From NCBI GenBank assembly GCA_039795165.1, contig JBDKER010000021.1, forward strand, positions 1 through 64,000: DNA of 64,000 nucleotides, written 5' to 3'. The position numbers and the translations under genes were made by a program. The stretch's first letter is position 1, and each line of letters starts with the position of its first letter. Positions 27,221 through 36,094 of the stretch are shown here, piece after piece. The notes beneath the pieces are model-generated. The model did not search any database. It was not told the DNA's origin and saw only the letters and a list, made by a program, of their open reading frames with translations. The DNA is from V1-33 sp039795165 (lineage in GTDB: Bacteria > Verrucomicrobiota > Verrucomicrobiia > Verrucomicrobiales > V1-33).

Positions 27221-29101
27221 TCAGCCGACCCACGAACGGAAAGCCTCGATGGCTTCGTACTCGGGCATCCCCAGTTCGTCGTAAAGGCGGGCGGTCGCGC
27301 GGTTCCGTTCACCACTCAGCAGGTCAGCCGCATTGTGCGACAGAAACCGGTGCATGGCCCCGATTTTGCGCACCATCTGATCGGGACTCATGGGAACAGC
27401 CATCTGAATCTCATGCGGCTGGAATTCCTTCTGGTGGCCCCGGTAGAGCCAGACGCGGCAGTGCACACGCCATGCCGACTTCTCCCTTTCCTGCCATGCC
27501 TGACGGAACGCCGCGAAGGCCACACCCTGCACACTGCTCGGATCGGCAAGGTCCCCCGTGATGTAAATCTGATGCGGCTGCAGCCGGTCGAGGATCGCCC
27601 CGACGCGCGCCGCATCCTTCGCACTGAGACGGAACTGACGGTAGCGGCCTTCCGCGTAGAACGGAAGATCGAGAAAATGCACATTGAGCGCCTCGACGCC
27701 GAGGGCGGCGGCGGCGTCCCGGGCTTCCCCGCGGCGGATGAGACTCTTCAGATCCCGCAACCGTCTCGGAGGATCACCAAACGGCCCCTTCGCCCCGATT
27801 TCCTCAATGACGCCCGTCGCGTAGCGGTCGGCCTCGGCCCAGCGCGCCGGATCGATTTCCGATGTCTCCTGGAGCACCCGGACAAAGCGCAGCGCTTCGG
27901 AATCCGTGACGCGCAGGTCTCCGCTGGCCATGTGCACGACATGCACCCGGTGCCCCTGACTCACCAGCCGCTCGATGGTACCACCCATGCCCATGACATC
28001 GTCCTGAGGCTCCGGAGAAAACACCAGACAGACCTTCGGGTGCGGCGACGCCCGTTCCGGCCGCTGGCGGTCATCGGCATCGGGCTTGCCACCTGGCCAG
28101 CCGGTGATCGTGTGATGCTGACGGTTGAAGATTTCAATGTTCAGTTCATATCCCCCGCCCTTCCGCGTGAGCAGTTCTCCCATGCCGTTCTCGTTGTATT
28201 CCTCGTCCACCAGCTTGAGGATGGGCTTGCTCTCGCGCAGCGCGAGCCAGCAGACCGCCCGCCGCGTTTCCTGCGGTGTCCACTCGGCCCGTCCCACCAG
28301 CCACGGCAGCTTGATCCTTGTGAGCGCATTCGAAGCCGCCCGGTCGATCAGAAAGCGCGCGTCTCCATGACTCTGCAGGAAGGATGCGGACACTGCCTCG
28401 TTTTCCTCACCCTCGACGGCACGCGCCACGATTTCCGATTTGTTTTCACCCCATGCCATCAGCACGAGCCGCTTCGCCCGGAGGATGGTTCCGACGCCCA
28501 TGGTGATCGCAAAGCGGGGGACATTGTCTTCGCCCAGAAAGTCCGCCGCCGCATCCTGCCGAGTGACCCGGTCAAGGGGCACCAGCCGCGTCAGCGAATC
28601 CCTCGACGATCCGGGTTCATTGAAGCCAATGTGCCCGGTCCGCCCGATCCCGAGAATCTGCAGGTCAATGCCGCCCGCATCGACGATGCGCTTCTCGTAT
28701 TCTGCGCAATGATCAAAGACTCTCTCCAGAGGCACCATGCCATCCGGAAGATTCACATGCTCCGGCGGGATGTCGATATGATCGAAGAGCTGCTCGCGCA
28801 TGAAGCGGTAATAGCTTTCGCGGTGTTCCCGGTTGAGACCATAGTATTCATCCAGATTGAAGGTCACCACTTTCCGGAAGGAAAGTCCTTCCTCGCGGTA
28901 GAGGCGGATGAGTTCCCGGTAGAATGGCACGGGCGTCGATCCCGTGGCAAGGCCGAGCACCGCCATTTCGCCGGCCGCATTCTTCCGCTCGATCAGCTCG
29001 CGCACTTCCCGCGCAAGGGCCTCCGCCGCGGCCTGCGCCGTGGCATAAACCACCGTGCGCACTTTTTCGTGCTGTTCTTCAGGGGAAATCTGGAGTGTCA
29101 T
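27221..29101 (-). CDS. nagB: Glucosamine-6-phosphate deaminase fused to a degenerate PIG-L domain
   Basis: A 626-residue two-domain protein. Residues 10-320 are NagB-like: GLATGSTPVPFYREL, NLDEYYGL (the catalytic-base Asp is residue 84) and GIGRTGHIGFNEPGS (His157, Glu162). The E. coli Asp141 position is Thr155. NagB converts glucosamine-6-phosphate to fructose-6-phosphate and ammonia. Residues about 355-626 resemble the PIG-L deacetylase fold, but the zinc motif HPDDE reads EPQDD (residues 364-368) and the later HGTH-type ligands read SSVQ (522-525), so the metal site seems lost. The fusion is known in Bacteroidetes and Planctomycetes-like groups. It may recycle amino sugars or cell wall; the second domain may be structural. 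Confidence 0.88.
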   Translation of the reverse strand: MTLQISPEEQHEKVRTVVYATAQAAAEALAREVRELIERKNAAGEMAVLGLATGSTPVPFYRELIRLYREEGLSFRKVVTFNLDEYYGLNREHRESYYRFMREQLFDHIDIPPEHVNLPDGMVPLERVFDHCAEYEKRIVDAGGIDLQILGIGRTGHIGFNEPGSSRDSLTRLVPLDRVTRQDAAADFLGEDNVPRFAITMGVGTILRAKRLVLMAWGENKSEIVARAVEGEENEAVSASFLQSHGDARFLIDRAASNALTRIKLPWLVGRAEWTPQETRRAVCWLALRESKPILKLVDEEYNENGMGELLTRKGGGYELNIEIFNRQHHTITGWPGGKPDADDRQRPERASPHPKVCLVFSPEPQDDVMGMGGTIERLVSQGHRVHVVHMASGDLRVTDSEALRFVRVLQETSEIDPARWAEADRYATGVIEEIGAKGPFGDPPRRLRDLKSLIRRGEARDAAAALGVEALNVHFLDLPFYAEGRYRQFRLSAKDAARVGAILDRLQPHQIYITGDLADPSSVQGVAFAAFRQAWQEREKSAWRVHCRVWLYRGHQKEFQPHEIQMAVPMSPDQMVRKIGAMHRFLSHNAADLLSGERNRATARLYDELGMPEYEAIEAFRSWVG

Positions 29102-29192
29102 GGGAACGTGAATGCAGGGACGTGTGCTTCAGTCTACGATGACGCCATGCACCTCGTTTCGTGAATCACCAATCACTTTCTCGCATACAAAT

Positions 29193-29738
29193 ATGACGTC
29201 CCCCAGACCACCACGCGTCGTCATCGTCATGGGTGTCTCCGGCTCCGGAAAATCCACGGTCGGCAGGCTCCTCGCGGAACTCCTCGGGGCCGCCTTTGCC
29301 GATGCCGATGATTTCCATCCTCCTGAAAACAAGGCACTCATGGCGCAGCGGATTCCGCTCACGGACAAGGAACGCCGCCCGTGGCTGGAAAACCTCCGCG
29401 CGAAGGTCATCGAGGCCACACCGCCCGGGAAAACCACTGTGCTCGCCTGCTCGGCCCTCCGGGACAGCTACCGCCGCTTTCTGACGGACGGCACCGGACC
29501 GGATGTCCGCGTGGTTTTCCTCCACGGCCCGCGCGAACTGATCGCCGCCCGCCTCGCAGCCCGCCAGGACCATTTCATGCCACCCGACCTGCTCGACAGC
29601 CAGCTGGCCACCCTTGAACCGCCGGCCCCGCACGAGGCCATGCACCTGCCGATCGAGGCAGATCCCGCCACGCTCGCTGCGCAGGCCGCCGCCCTGCTCA
29701 CCTCACACCCGGAAGAGCGCTCCCATCTTCTTCCCTAG
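29193..29738 (+). CDS. gntK: Gluconokinase
   Basis: A small P-loop kinase of 181 residues matching GntK length (about 175). Motifs: Walker A MGVSGSGKST at the N-terminus, DADDFHPPENKALMAQRIPL (gluconate-binding segment), LACSALRDSYRRFL, and ARQDHFMPPDLLDSQLATLE. It makes 6-phosphogluconate for the pentose-phosphate or Entner-Doudoroff route. ATG 29193 is used; the frame is open upstream. Its 3' end overlaps the convergent ABC permease gene by 36 bp. Confidence 0.93.
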   Translation: MTSPRPPRVVIVMGVSGSGKSTVGRLLAELLGAAFADADDFHPPENKALMAQRIPLTDKERRPWLENLRAKVIEATPPGKTTVLACSALRDSYRRFLTDGTGPDVRVVFLHGPRELIAARLAARQDHFMPPDLLDSQLATLEPPAPHEAMHLPIEADPATLAAQAAALLTSHPEERSHLLP

Positions 29739-31427
29739 CAGAATTCCGGCTCCGCTAAGAGTGATCGTCAGAAACACCATGGCCCAAACCCCAAGGGCAC
29801 TGGCGAGGACATCTCCATTCCCCAGATTGCCGAAGAGTTCGTAGATCGCCTTCGTCACCGGATAATGTTCGCGCTTCTGCGCCAGCATGAGACTGTCGCT
29901 CACCTCCAGCATCCCGAACGCAAAGGCCAGCAGCGCCCCGGCAATCAGATTGGCGGAAATGAGCGGCAGGGTCACGCGGCGGATCGCCCGCAGGGGCGTG
30001 CAGCCGAGGTTCTGGGCCGCTTCCTCGAGAACAGGACTGGTCTGCTGCAGGCCAGCTCCGGCACTGCGCACCACATACGGCAGCCTCCGGATGCTGTAGG
30101 CAATCACCAGCAGCAGCAGGGGATCGTCATTCGGCCCGATCAGAAAATCAAAGGCCCGGCCTTCCCTCGTCATCGCCAGATAGCCGAATGCCAGCACCAG
30201 CCCGGGCACCGCAATCGGCAGCATCGAAAGAGCATCCAGCAGATTCCGCCCGGGAAGCCTGGTCCGCACCGTGATCCAGGCAATTGCAAACCCCAGCAGG
30301 CAATCGAAGGCCGTCGCCAGCCCGGCATACTTCAGACTGTTCTGAATCGATGGCACGGTCAGACTGTGCCCGAGTGCCTCCCGGTAATGATCGAGCGTCC
30401 CCTGCGAAGGAAGCACGGTCCGGTACCAGTCGCCGGAAAAGGAAGTCAGGACGACTCCGGCGTGCGGCAGCACGGCGAGGGCAATCACCACGGCAAAGAA
30501 TCCCGCCGCCAGCAAACCGGGCCAGCCCCGCAGCGTTCTGGTCCGCGCGGCCATGCTCGCTCTCCCGGCCCCGGCGAAATCACTGCGGCCAAAGGCCAGC
30601 TTCCCTGCCAGAAAGAGCAGGACGCTGATCACCAGCATCACGGCCACGAGCGCGTACGGCAGCGGATTCCCCCCCATGTCCTTGGCCCCATCGAAGATCT
30701 GCACGGAAGTGACCCGGCTGTAGTCGAAAATCAGCGGCACCCCCAGCTCGGTGAAGCCCCAGATGAAGACAATGCTCGCCCCCGCAAAGATCCCCGGCAT
30801 GGCCAGCGGCAGCGTCACCCGGAAGAAACGCCGCAGCGGAGGACAGCCAAGGTTTTCCGCAGCCTCATCCATGGCCGGATCCAGATTCGCCAGCGCTGCC
30901 GTGATGTTCAGATAAAGAATCGGATACAGATGCAGGCTGTTCATCAGAATCACCCCCGGCAGACGGCCCGACCCCAGCCAGTCGACCGGCCGCGCAGGAT
31001 CCATGAGGCCAAGCGACACCGCGAGGGCATTGAGCGCACCAGCCTGCCCAAGGATCTGCTTCACCCCGATGGCTCCCACAAACGGCGGCAGAATCAGCGG
31101 CACGAGCAGCAGCGAACTGAGCACTGCCTTGCCGCGGAATTCGAAACGCGACCCCAGCACAGCAAGCGGCAAGGCCAGCAGCATCGCTCCCAGTGTGCTC
31201 CCCGCAGCCATCTTGAGCGAGTTGATCAGTCCTTCCACATAGACCGGATTGCCGAAAACAAGCTGCACATACTCGAGGGTGAACTTCCGGCCACCACCGG
31301 CCAGCGGCTTCACAAACGCTTCCTGGACGGTCACAAGGATCGGCCATACAAAGAACATGGCCATGAATGCCGCCGTTATCAGGAGCACCAGAACCGCCGG
31401 TTGAAAGACTCGCCGCATCTGCGTCAC
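29703..31427 (-). CDS. Two-domain ABC transporter permease (iron(III)-type)
   Basis: A 574-residue inner-membrane protein made of two MetI-like permease halves, as in FbpB and related ferric or thiamine importers. Each half has its EAA loop: MDEAAENLGCPPLRRFFRVTLP in the first half and LEEAAQNLGCTPLRAIRRVTLP in the second, both ending in I/L-P to contact the ATPase. About 12 membrane segments are visible. No ATPase or substrate-binding gene is adjacent, so the substrate (ferric ion by homology of layout) is uncertain. The start is GTG 31427 or ATG 31418. It overlaps gntK convergently at the 3' end. Confidence 0.85.
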   Translation of the reverse strand: MTQMRRVFQPAVLVLLITAAFMAMFFVWPILVTVQEAFVKPLAGGGRKFTLEYVQLVFGNPVYVEGLINSLKMAAGSTLGAMLLALPLAVLGSRFEFRGKAVLSSLLLVPLILPPFVGAIGVKQILGQAGALNALAVSLGLMDPARPVDWLGSGRLPGVILMNSLHLYPILYLNITAALANLDPAMDEAAENLGCPPLRRFFRVTLPLAMPGIFAGASIVFIWGFTELGVPLIFDYSRVTSVQIFDGAKDMGGNPLPYALVAVMLVISVLLFLAGKLAFGRSDFAGAGRASMAARTRTLRGWPGLLAAGFFAVVIALAVLPHAGVVLTSFSGDWYRTVLPSQGTLDHYREALGHSLTVPSIQNSLKYAGLATAFDCLLGFAIAWITVRTRLPGRNLLDALSMLPIAVPGLVLAFGYLAMTREGRAFDFLIGPNDDPLLLLVIAYSIRRLPYVVRSAGAGLQQTSPVLEEAAQNLGCTPLRAIRRVTLPLISANLIAGALLAFAFGMLEVSDSLMLAQKREHYPVTKAIYELFGNLGNGDVLASALGVWAMVFLTITLSGAGILLGKKMGALFRV

Positions 31428-31471
31428 GCGCCCCCCCTATACCGATCCCTCTTTCCACGCAAGCTCCCGCC

Positions 31472-32794
31472 GTGCCCTCCCCTGACATTCCCACTCCCAT
31501 CCGGACCATCGCGGCATTCGCGCTGCTCGCCCTGCTCATGCTGGCAGTGACTCTGTCTACCAGGCAGCAGACCGTTCCCCTGCCTCCCGCGGAGACTCCA
31601 GTGGCCGCCCCATGGACCACGGCGGACGCCCGCCGCACGGAAGCGGCCGGCATGGAGATTTCCATCCGCGAAGCTCTCGTGGTCAGCCCTGCGCTGGCCT
31701 CACGCCGCACATGGACCCGCGCACTGCACGCCATGGGCCTCACCCGGCAACGCCCGGAGCCCGCCCGCCAGCGCTTCGCGGAAGCCCTCACCGCAGATCC
31801 CCCGCTCCCCGATGCCTTGGTCCAGCAGTTCCTCGAAATCACGGCCGCCCTCTTCCCCGGCGAACTCCTCGCCGAAACCGCCCGCGCGGCTTCCGTCACC
31901 AAATCGCCGAAAACCTTCGCCACCGCCGTTCACCACCTCACCCGCAATCACCCGGAACGCGCCGCCGCATGGCTGCCCGCCGTGACCGCAAAATTTCCGC
32001 AGGCCCAGCAGCACCCCATCCTCCGCGTCCTCCTCTGGCAACTCCACGCCACCGCCAGCCAATCATGGACCCGCAACCTTCCAGACCTCCGCGCACTCCT
32101 CTCGGCTCCCTTCACCGACGGCAGCCCCATCATCTTCTCGCTCCAGCGCCATAACCGCGACTGGCCAGGCCGCGCCATGCTCCGCCTCCCTGACAAATCC
32201 TTCGCCCGCCTCCCGGACGGCTCGCTGTTCTCGGTCCCGCAGCTCGCCCGCTCAGTCAGCAGCCTCCCCGGCGTCATCACCAACGGCAATACGCCCCAGG
32301 GTATCCACGCATGGAACGGCTTCGCAGTTTCCTCCAGCCGCTACATCGGCCCCACCCCGAACCTCCAGCTCAGCCTCCCGTTCGAATTCCCGACCCATCG
32401 CTTTTTCTTCTCTCCACAGCCTCCTCCCACCATGTCGGAAGATGCCTACGCCAGCCTCCTCCCACCAGCATGGCAGGCATGGCCACCGATCTGGGAATCC
32501 TTCTTCGCAGGCATGGCCGGTCGATCCGAAATCATCGCCCATGGCACCACCATCGACCCAGCATGGCACCGCGGCCAGCCATGGTTCCCCATCAGTCCAT
32601 CACATGGCTGCCTGACCACTCCGGAAGCATGGAACCCAGCCAACGGCCAACGCACGGCCAGCGCTCAGCACGATCTCGCCAGCATGCTCCAGCAGCACGG
32701 ACTCTCGCGCGGCTATGTCGTCGTCATCGACTTCAGCGCAAAGGAAGCTCCCGTCTCCACCGAGGAAATTGCCGGTTTCCTCGCCGCACCCTGA
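31472..32794 (+). CDS. L,D-transpeptidase-like protein
   Basis: A protein of about 440 residues with one N-terminal membrane helix (IRTIAAFALLALLMLAVTL) and a C-terminal region resembling an L,D-transpeptidase or related cell-wall enzyme. It contains TNGNTPQGIHAW, IIAHGTTID and the catalytic-type motif SPSHGCLTTPE (Ser-His-Gly-Cys). The spacing from the first His to SHGC is slightly longer than the usual YkuD pattern, so the call is tentative. The middle third has tandem helical repeats. I take GTG 31472 as the start; an in-frame ATG at 31367 would overlap the divergent permease start. It would crosslink peptidoglycan stem peptides in the periplasm. Confidence 0.55.
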   Translation: MPSPDIPTPIRTIAAFALLALLMLAVTLSTRQQTVPLPPAETPVAAPWTTADARRTEAAGMEISIREALVVSPALASRRTWTRALHAMGLTRQRPEPARQRFAEALTADPPLPDALVQQFLEITAALFPGELLAETARAASVTKSPKTFATAVHHLTRNHPERAAAWLPAVTAKFPQAQQHPILRVLLWQLHATASQSWTRNLPDLRALLSAPFTDGSPIIFSLQRHNRDWPGRAMLRLPDKSFARLPDGSLFSVPQLARSVSSLPGVITNGNTPQGIHAWNGFAVSSSRYIGPTPNLQLSLPFEFPTHRFFFSPQPPPTMSEDAYASLLPPAWQAWPPIWESFFAGMAGRSEIIAHGTTIDPAWHRGQPWFPISPSHGCLTTPEAWNPANGQRTASAQHDLASMLQQHGLSRGYVVVIDFSAKEAPVSTEEIAGFLAAP

Positions 32795-32893
32795 CAACTC
32801 CGGAAGGATTGCGCGGCAGCCCCATCCGCGACTGCGTGAGACGACAATGGCCGGAAAATGAAAAGGCCTCCACCCTGCCCCGTAGGGAAAAGG

Positions 32894-33355
32894 ATGATTC
32901 TCCGGACTAACCAGAACCGCCGCCAACAGCGCCGATCCCAGCACGCCTTCACCCTCGTCGAAATCGTGCTAGTCATCGCCATCATCGCGGTTCTCGGTGC
33001 TGCCGCCATCTACAAGATCAAAGGGACCGTCGATGTCGCCAAGGAAACCCGCGTCGAGGCGGACATCAAGAACGTCATCACCCAGCTCAAGGTCTACGAA
33101 GCCCGCAATCAGGCCCCGCCCACCACCGAACAAGGCCTCAAAGCCCTCGTGGAACAGCCCACCCTCGAACCACTCCCGGCCCGCTGGACCCAGCTCCTCG
33201 AGGAAATCCCGAAGGATCCTTGGAACCGCGACCTCCAGTACGCCTACCCAGCCAAACGCAGCAAATCCGAATACGATGTCTTCTCGCTCGGCAAGGACGG
33301 CGTCGAAAGCGCCGACGACATCGGCAACTGGAAAGCCTCCGCATCCAAGGAATGA
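32894..33355 (+). CDS. gspG: Type II secretion major pseudopilin GspG
   Basis: The major subunit of the type II secretion pseudopilus. It has a basic leader, the prepilin cleavage site A-FTLVEIVLVIAIIAVLGAAA (Ala rather than the usual Gly at -1, Glu at +5), then GspG features: EARNQAPPTTEQGLKALVEQP, PKDPWNRDLQYAYP and GKDGVESADDIGNW, which forms the calcium site in characterised GspG. ATG 32894 has a purine-rich AGGGAAAAGG upstream; ATG 32858 is an alternative. First gene of the cluster; gspH starts at the overlapping ATGA. Confidence 0.93.
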   Translation: MILRTNQNRRQQRRSQHAFTLVEIVLVIAIIAVLGAAAIYKIKGTVDVAKETRVEADIKNVITQLKVYEARNQAPPTTEQGLKALVEQPTLEPLPARWTQLLEEIPKDPWNRDLQYAYPAKRSKSEYDVFSLGKDGVESADDIGNWKASASKE

Positions 33356-34023
33356 CCGTGCCCGGACGCCTTCACAGATCCCCGGCTTCCCGACGCCCGC
33401 GGCACCGCCGCGCCGCGTTCACCCTCGTCGAGATCGTCCTCGCCCTCACCATCATCGCGGTCATCGCAGCCGCTTCCCTGCCCGTCCTCCGCGGCCTCCG
33501 CGAAGACGAGAAATTCCGCCTGCCCATTCAGTCGCTCGCCACCCTCATCCAGGAAGCCCGCTCCCGCGCCATCCGCGAACACCGGTCCTATCAGATCGTC
33601 TTCGAACCGCATGGCATCCACGCCAGCCCGGTCATGTACCCCTACCGGAAACTGGAGGATTTCCTCGACGCTCTCGATCGGCTCCGCACTCCTCCAGAAC
33701 GCAGCGAGTTCGTCACGCAGTCGTTCGCCGCAGCCGGCTCGGAGGAAACCTCTTCATCCACGCCTCCCCCATGGCAGGCCCCATGGACCGTTTCCATCCC
33801 CGTGGACAGCGAAACCCAGTGCGGCGTCCTCTTCTGGGGCGATGGCGAATGGGATGTCCTCGACAGCGGAAGAATGCGCCGCTGGGTCTTCCAGCCAGCC
33901 GGATTGACCGCCCCGGCCTCCATCCGCTTCCGCTCGGACCACGGTGAAATGGAAGCGGACTTCGACGCCCTGACCGGCGAACTCATCGCGGAACGGACCC
34001 GCACCCTTCCCTCGTTCCCATGA
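33352..34023 (+). CDS. gspH: Type II secretion minor pseudopilin GspH
   Basis: A 223-residue pseudopilin with a basic leader and cleavage-site helix AAFTLVEIVLALTIIAVIAAASLPVL, again with Ala at -1. The remainder is a beta-rich globular domain (SLATLIQEARSRAIREHRSYQIVFEP, later CGVLFWGDGEWDVLD), as expected of GspH, which sits at or near the pseudopilus tip. The start ATG overlaps the gspG stop (ATGA), and its own stop overlaps gspI in the same way. Confidence 0.85.
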   Translation: MTVPGRLHRSPASRRPRHRRAAFTLVEIVLALTIIAVIAAASLPVLRGLREDEKFRLPIQSLATLIQEARSRAIREHRSYQIVFEPHGIHASPVMYPYRKLEDFLDALDRLRTPPERSEFVTQSFAAAGSEETSSSTPPPWQAPWTVSIPVDSETQCGVLFWGDGEWDVLDSGRMRRWVFQPAGLTAPASIRFRSDHGEMEADFDALTGELIAERTRTLPSFP

Positions 34024-34454
34024 CCTCACGCCGCCCTGCTCCGCGGCGTTCCCTCGCGCCTGCGTCCGCCCGGGACCACCACGCCAGGGGCTACGTGCTG
34101 CTCGAAATCATCATCGCCCTCACCGTCTTCTCCATCTCCATCGCCGGACTCGCCAATTCCCTCCACGCCAGCATCGATTCCGCCAGCACCCTCAAACGCC
34201 AGGCAAGCATCCGCCGCGGACTCGAAGCCATCCTCGCCGAAGCCAATGCCAGACCAAAACGCGAGGACATGATCCTCACCTACCGCGACGACTCCCTCGG
34301 CATCGATTACCGCACCGAAGTCACCGACCTCCGCTGGACCAACCGCGACGGCCAGCCAGTCAATGGCCTCTACCTCCTCCGGGCCACCGCCGTGGATGGA
34401 CGGCCAGCCAAACCCCTGCACGATTCCGCCGAGGTGTATGTATACCGACCGTAA
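34020..34454 (+). CDS. gspI: Type II secretion minor pseudopilin GspI
   Basis: A 144-residue minor pseudopilin. The cleavage region is RG-YVLLEIIIALTVFSISIAGLANSL, with the standard Gly at -1 and Glu at +5. It ends in a small beta domain (YRTEVTDLRWTNRDG, LYLLRATAVDGRPA). GspI nucleates the tip complex with J and K. It begins in an ATGA overlap with gspH, and gspJ starts 17 bp inside its 3' end. Confidence 0.85.
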   Translation: MTSRRPAPRRSLAPASARDHHARGYVLLEIIIALTVFSISIAGLANSLHASIDSASTLKRQASIRRGLEAILAEANARPKREDMILTYRDDSLGIDYRTEVTDLRWTNRDGQPVNGLYLLRATAVDGRPAKPLHDSAEVYVYRP

Positions 34455-35172
34455 GCTGCGCCGGCCTCGCTGGCAGCAGCGCGGCCTAACCCTCATCGAA
34501 GTCGTCCTCGGCCTCGCCATCCTCAGCCTCATGGCCGGTGCCATCTACGGCATCATCATGGGATCAGTCGACGCCACCGCCAGCCTCGCCTCCACCCACG
34601 CCGAAGACCGCCGCCTCGAAACCTTCCTCGAACGCACCAGAACCGCCTTCGCCCACTTCCCCCAAGGCGCCACCGTCGAACTCCGCATCACGGAAAACGA
34701 ACCCCTCCAGCAGGAACTCACCCTCCGCGGCGTCCGCCACGCCTTCCTCTGGGGCGAACGACCGCAATGGGAACAACCGTCCATCACCCTCGCCCCACGG
34801 CCATGGCCGGACGACCGCATCTCCGCAAGCAGACAGCCGAATCCGCAAGCCTCCACTTCGCTGTCCCCAGCACGCCGCTTCTCGCTCGCCATGACCACGC
34901 CGGAATTCTACCGCGTGGGCAGCGACGGCGACCCGCTCCCCGATAGCCCACTGCAGTCGCGCTCGGGAAATCAACTGGTCCGACCCGACGAAAAGGGCCG
35001 CTTCTGGATGGACCTCCTACCGGAAATCCAGAGCGCGGTCTGGCGCTTCTGGGACCCCGGCAAAAAACAATGGATCGATCAGCAGGGACCATCCCGCCCA
35101 GGCCTCATCGAACTCCAGATTCTTCTCCCCGGCCGCCGCCACCCGGTCCGCGCAGTCTTCACCACTTCCTGA
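34438..35172 (+). CDS. gspJ: Type II secretion minor pseudopilin GspJ
   Basis: A 244-residue minor pseudopilin with cleavage helix RG-LTLIEVVLGLAILSLMAGAIYG. The globular part is longer than in GspI or GspH and includes FYRVGSDGDPLPD and FWMDLLPEIQSAVWRFWDP, typical of GspJ. ATG 34438 is inside the 3' end of gspI, giving a 17-bp overlap; the longer open frame upstream is a shadow of gspI. gspK follows after 3 bp. Confidence 0.82.
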   Translation: MYTDRKLRRPRWQQRGLTLIEVVLGLAILSLMAGAIYGIIMGSVDATASLASTHAEDRRLETFLERTRTAFAHFPQGATVELRITENEPLQQELTLRGVRHAFLWGERPQWEQPSITLAPRPWPDDRISASRQPNPQASTSLSPARRFSLAMTTPEFYRVGSDGDPLPDSPLQSRSGNQLVRPDEKGRFWMDLLPEIQSAVWRFWDPGKKQWIDQQGPSRPGLIELQILLPGRRHPVRAVFTTS

Positions 35173-35175
35173 ATC

Positions 35176-36087
35176 ATGCGCCCCGACCGCTCACGCCGGC
35201 TCCAGCGCGGCTCCAGTCTCCTCCTCGTCCTCTGGGCCATCATGTTCATGGCCTTCGCCATCATCGGACTCGTCCGCCACCTCGACCGCGGACTCGATGA
35301 ATCCATCGCCGCCGATAAACAGTTCCGCGCCCGGCTCCTCCTGCAGTCGGCCCGCACGCTCGCCGGTCATCCGGCCATCGGCCGCGGCGACCCCCTCCTC
35401 TCCCAGCAGGTTTCGCCCACCTCTTCCTACTCGGTCAACCAGACCACCGAAGGCACCGCCCTCGCCATCAATGCACTCGGCGAAAGCGGCCTCCAGCGAC
35501 GCTTCGCCACCCGGCTCTTCGAATCATGGGGCCTCGACGCCAGCGCCTCCCGCACCCTCACGGATTCCATCGCCGATTGGATCGATGCCGACTCGAATCC
35601 CCGCACCATGGGCGCAGAACGCGAGTTCTACCTGACCGTGGACCGTCCGGACTTTCCCCATAACCGCCCATTCTCCAGCCTCGATGATCTCCTTCTCGTG
35701 CGCGGCTTCGAGGAAGTGGAACGCCGTCAGCCAAACTGGCGCCGCTGGCTCACGCTCTTCGGCGATGGCACCATTGATGTCTCGCTGGCTTCACCTCAGC
35801 TCCTCGCAGTCCTTTTCGATGTGACTCCCTCGGAAGTCTCCCGCTTCACCTCGGCCCGGCTCGGCCCGGACAACCTCCGCGATACCAAAGACGATCCCGT
35901 CTTCGCCAACCTCAAGGAGGTCCGCAGCCTCCTCGATGTCCCGGAACAGAATTACTCCGCGGTCTCCCGCATCCTCACCCTTAACCATCCCGTCAAACGC
36001 ACGGAATGCCTCGCCACCGTCGGCGGGCTCGAACGACGTCTCACCATCATCTCGGGCGAAGGTGTCTTCCTCGTCTACGAAGAATAA
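35176..36087 (+). CDS. gspK: Type II secretion minor pseudopilin GspK
   Basis: A 303-residue GspK, the largest pseudopilin, which caps the pseudopilus. The N-terminal helix is RGSSLLLVLWAIMFMAFAIIGL, which lacks the Glu at +5 of the others, as is normal for GspK. Then come TLTDSIADWIDADSNPRTMGAEREFY (the usual D-W-D segment) and FSSLDDLLLVRGF and LLAVLFDVTPSEV, which are GspK helical-domain features. Three bases separate it from gspJ and seven from the next gene. Confidence 0.88.
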   Translation: MRPDRSRRLQRGSSLLLVLWAIMFMAFAIIGLVRHLDRGLDESIAADKQFRARLLLQSARTLAGHPAIGRGDPLLSQQVSPTSSYSVNQTTEGTALAINALGESGLQRRFATRLFESWGLDASASRTLTDSIADWIDADSNPRTMGAEREFYLTVDRPDFPHNRPFSSLDDLLLVRGFEEVERRQPNWRRWLTLFGDGTIDVSLASPQLLAVLFDVTPSEVSRFTSARLGPDNLRDTKDDPVFANLKEVRSLLDVPEQNYSAVSRILTLNHPVKRTECLATVGGLERRLTIISGEGVFLVYEE

Positions 36088-36094
36088 TTTCCCC

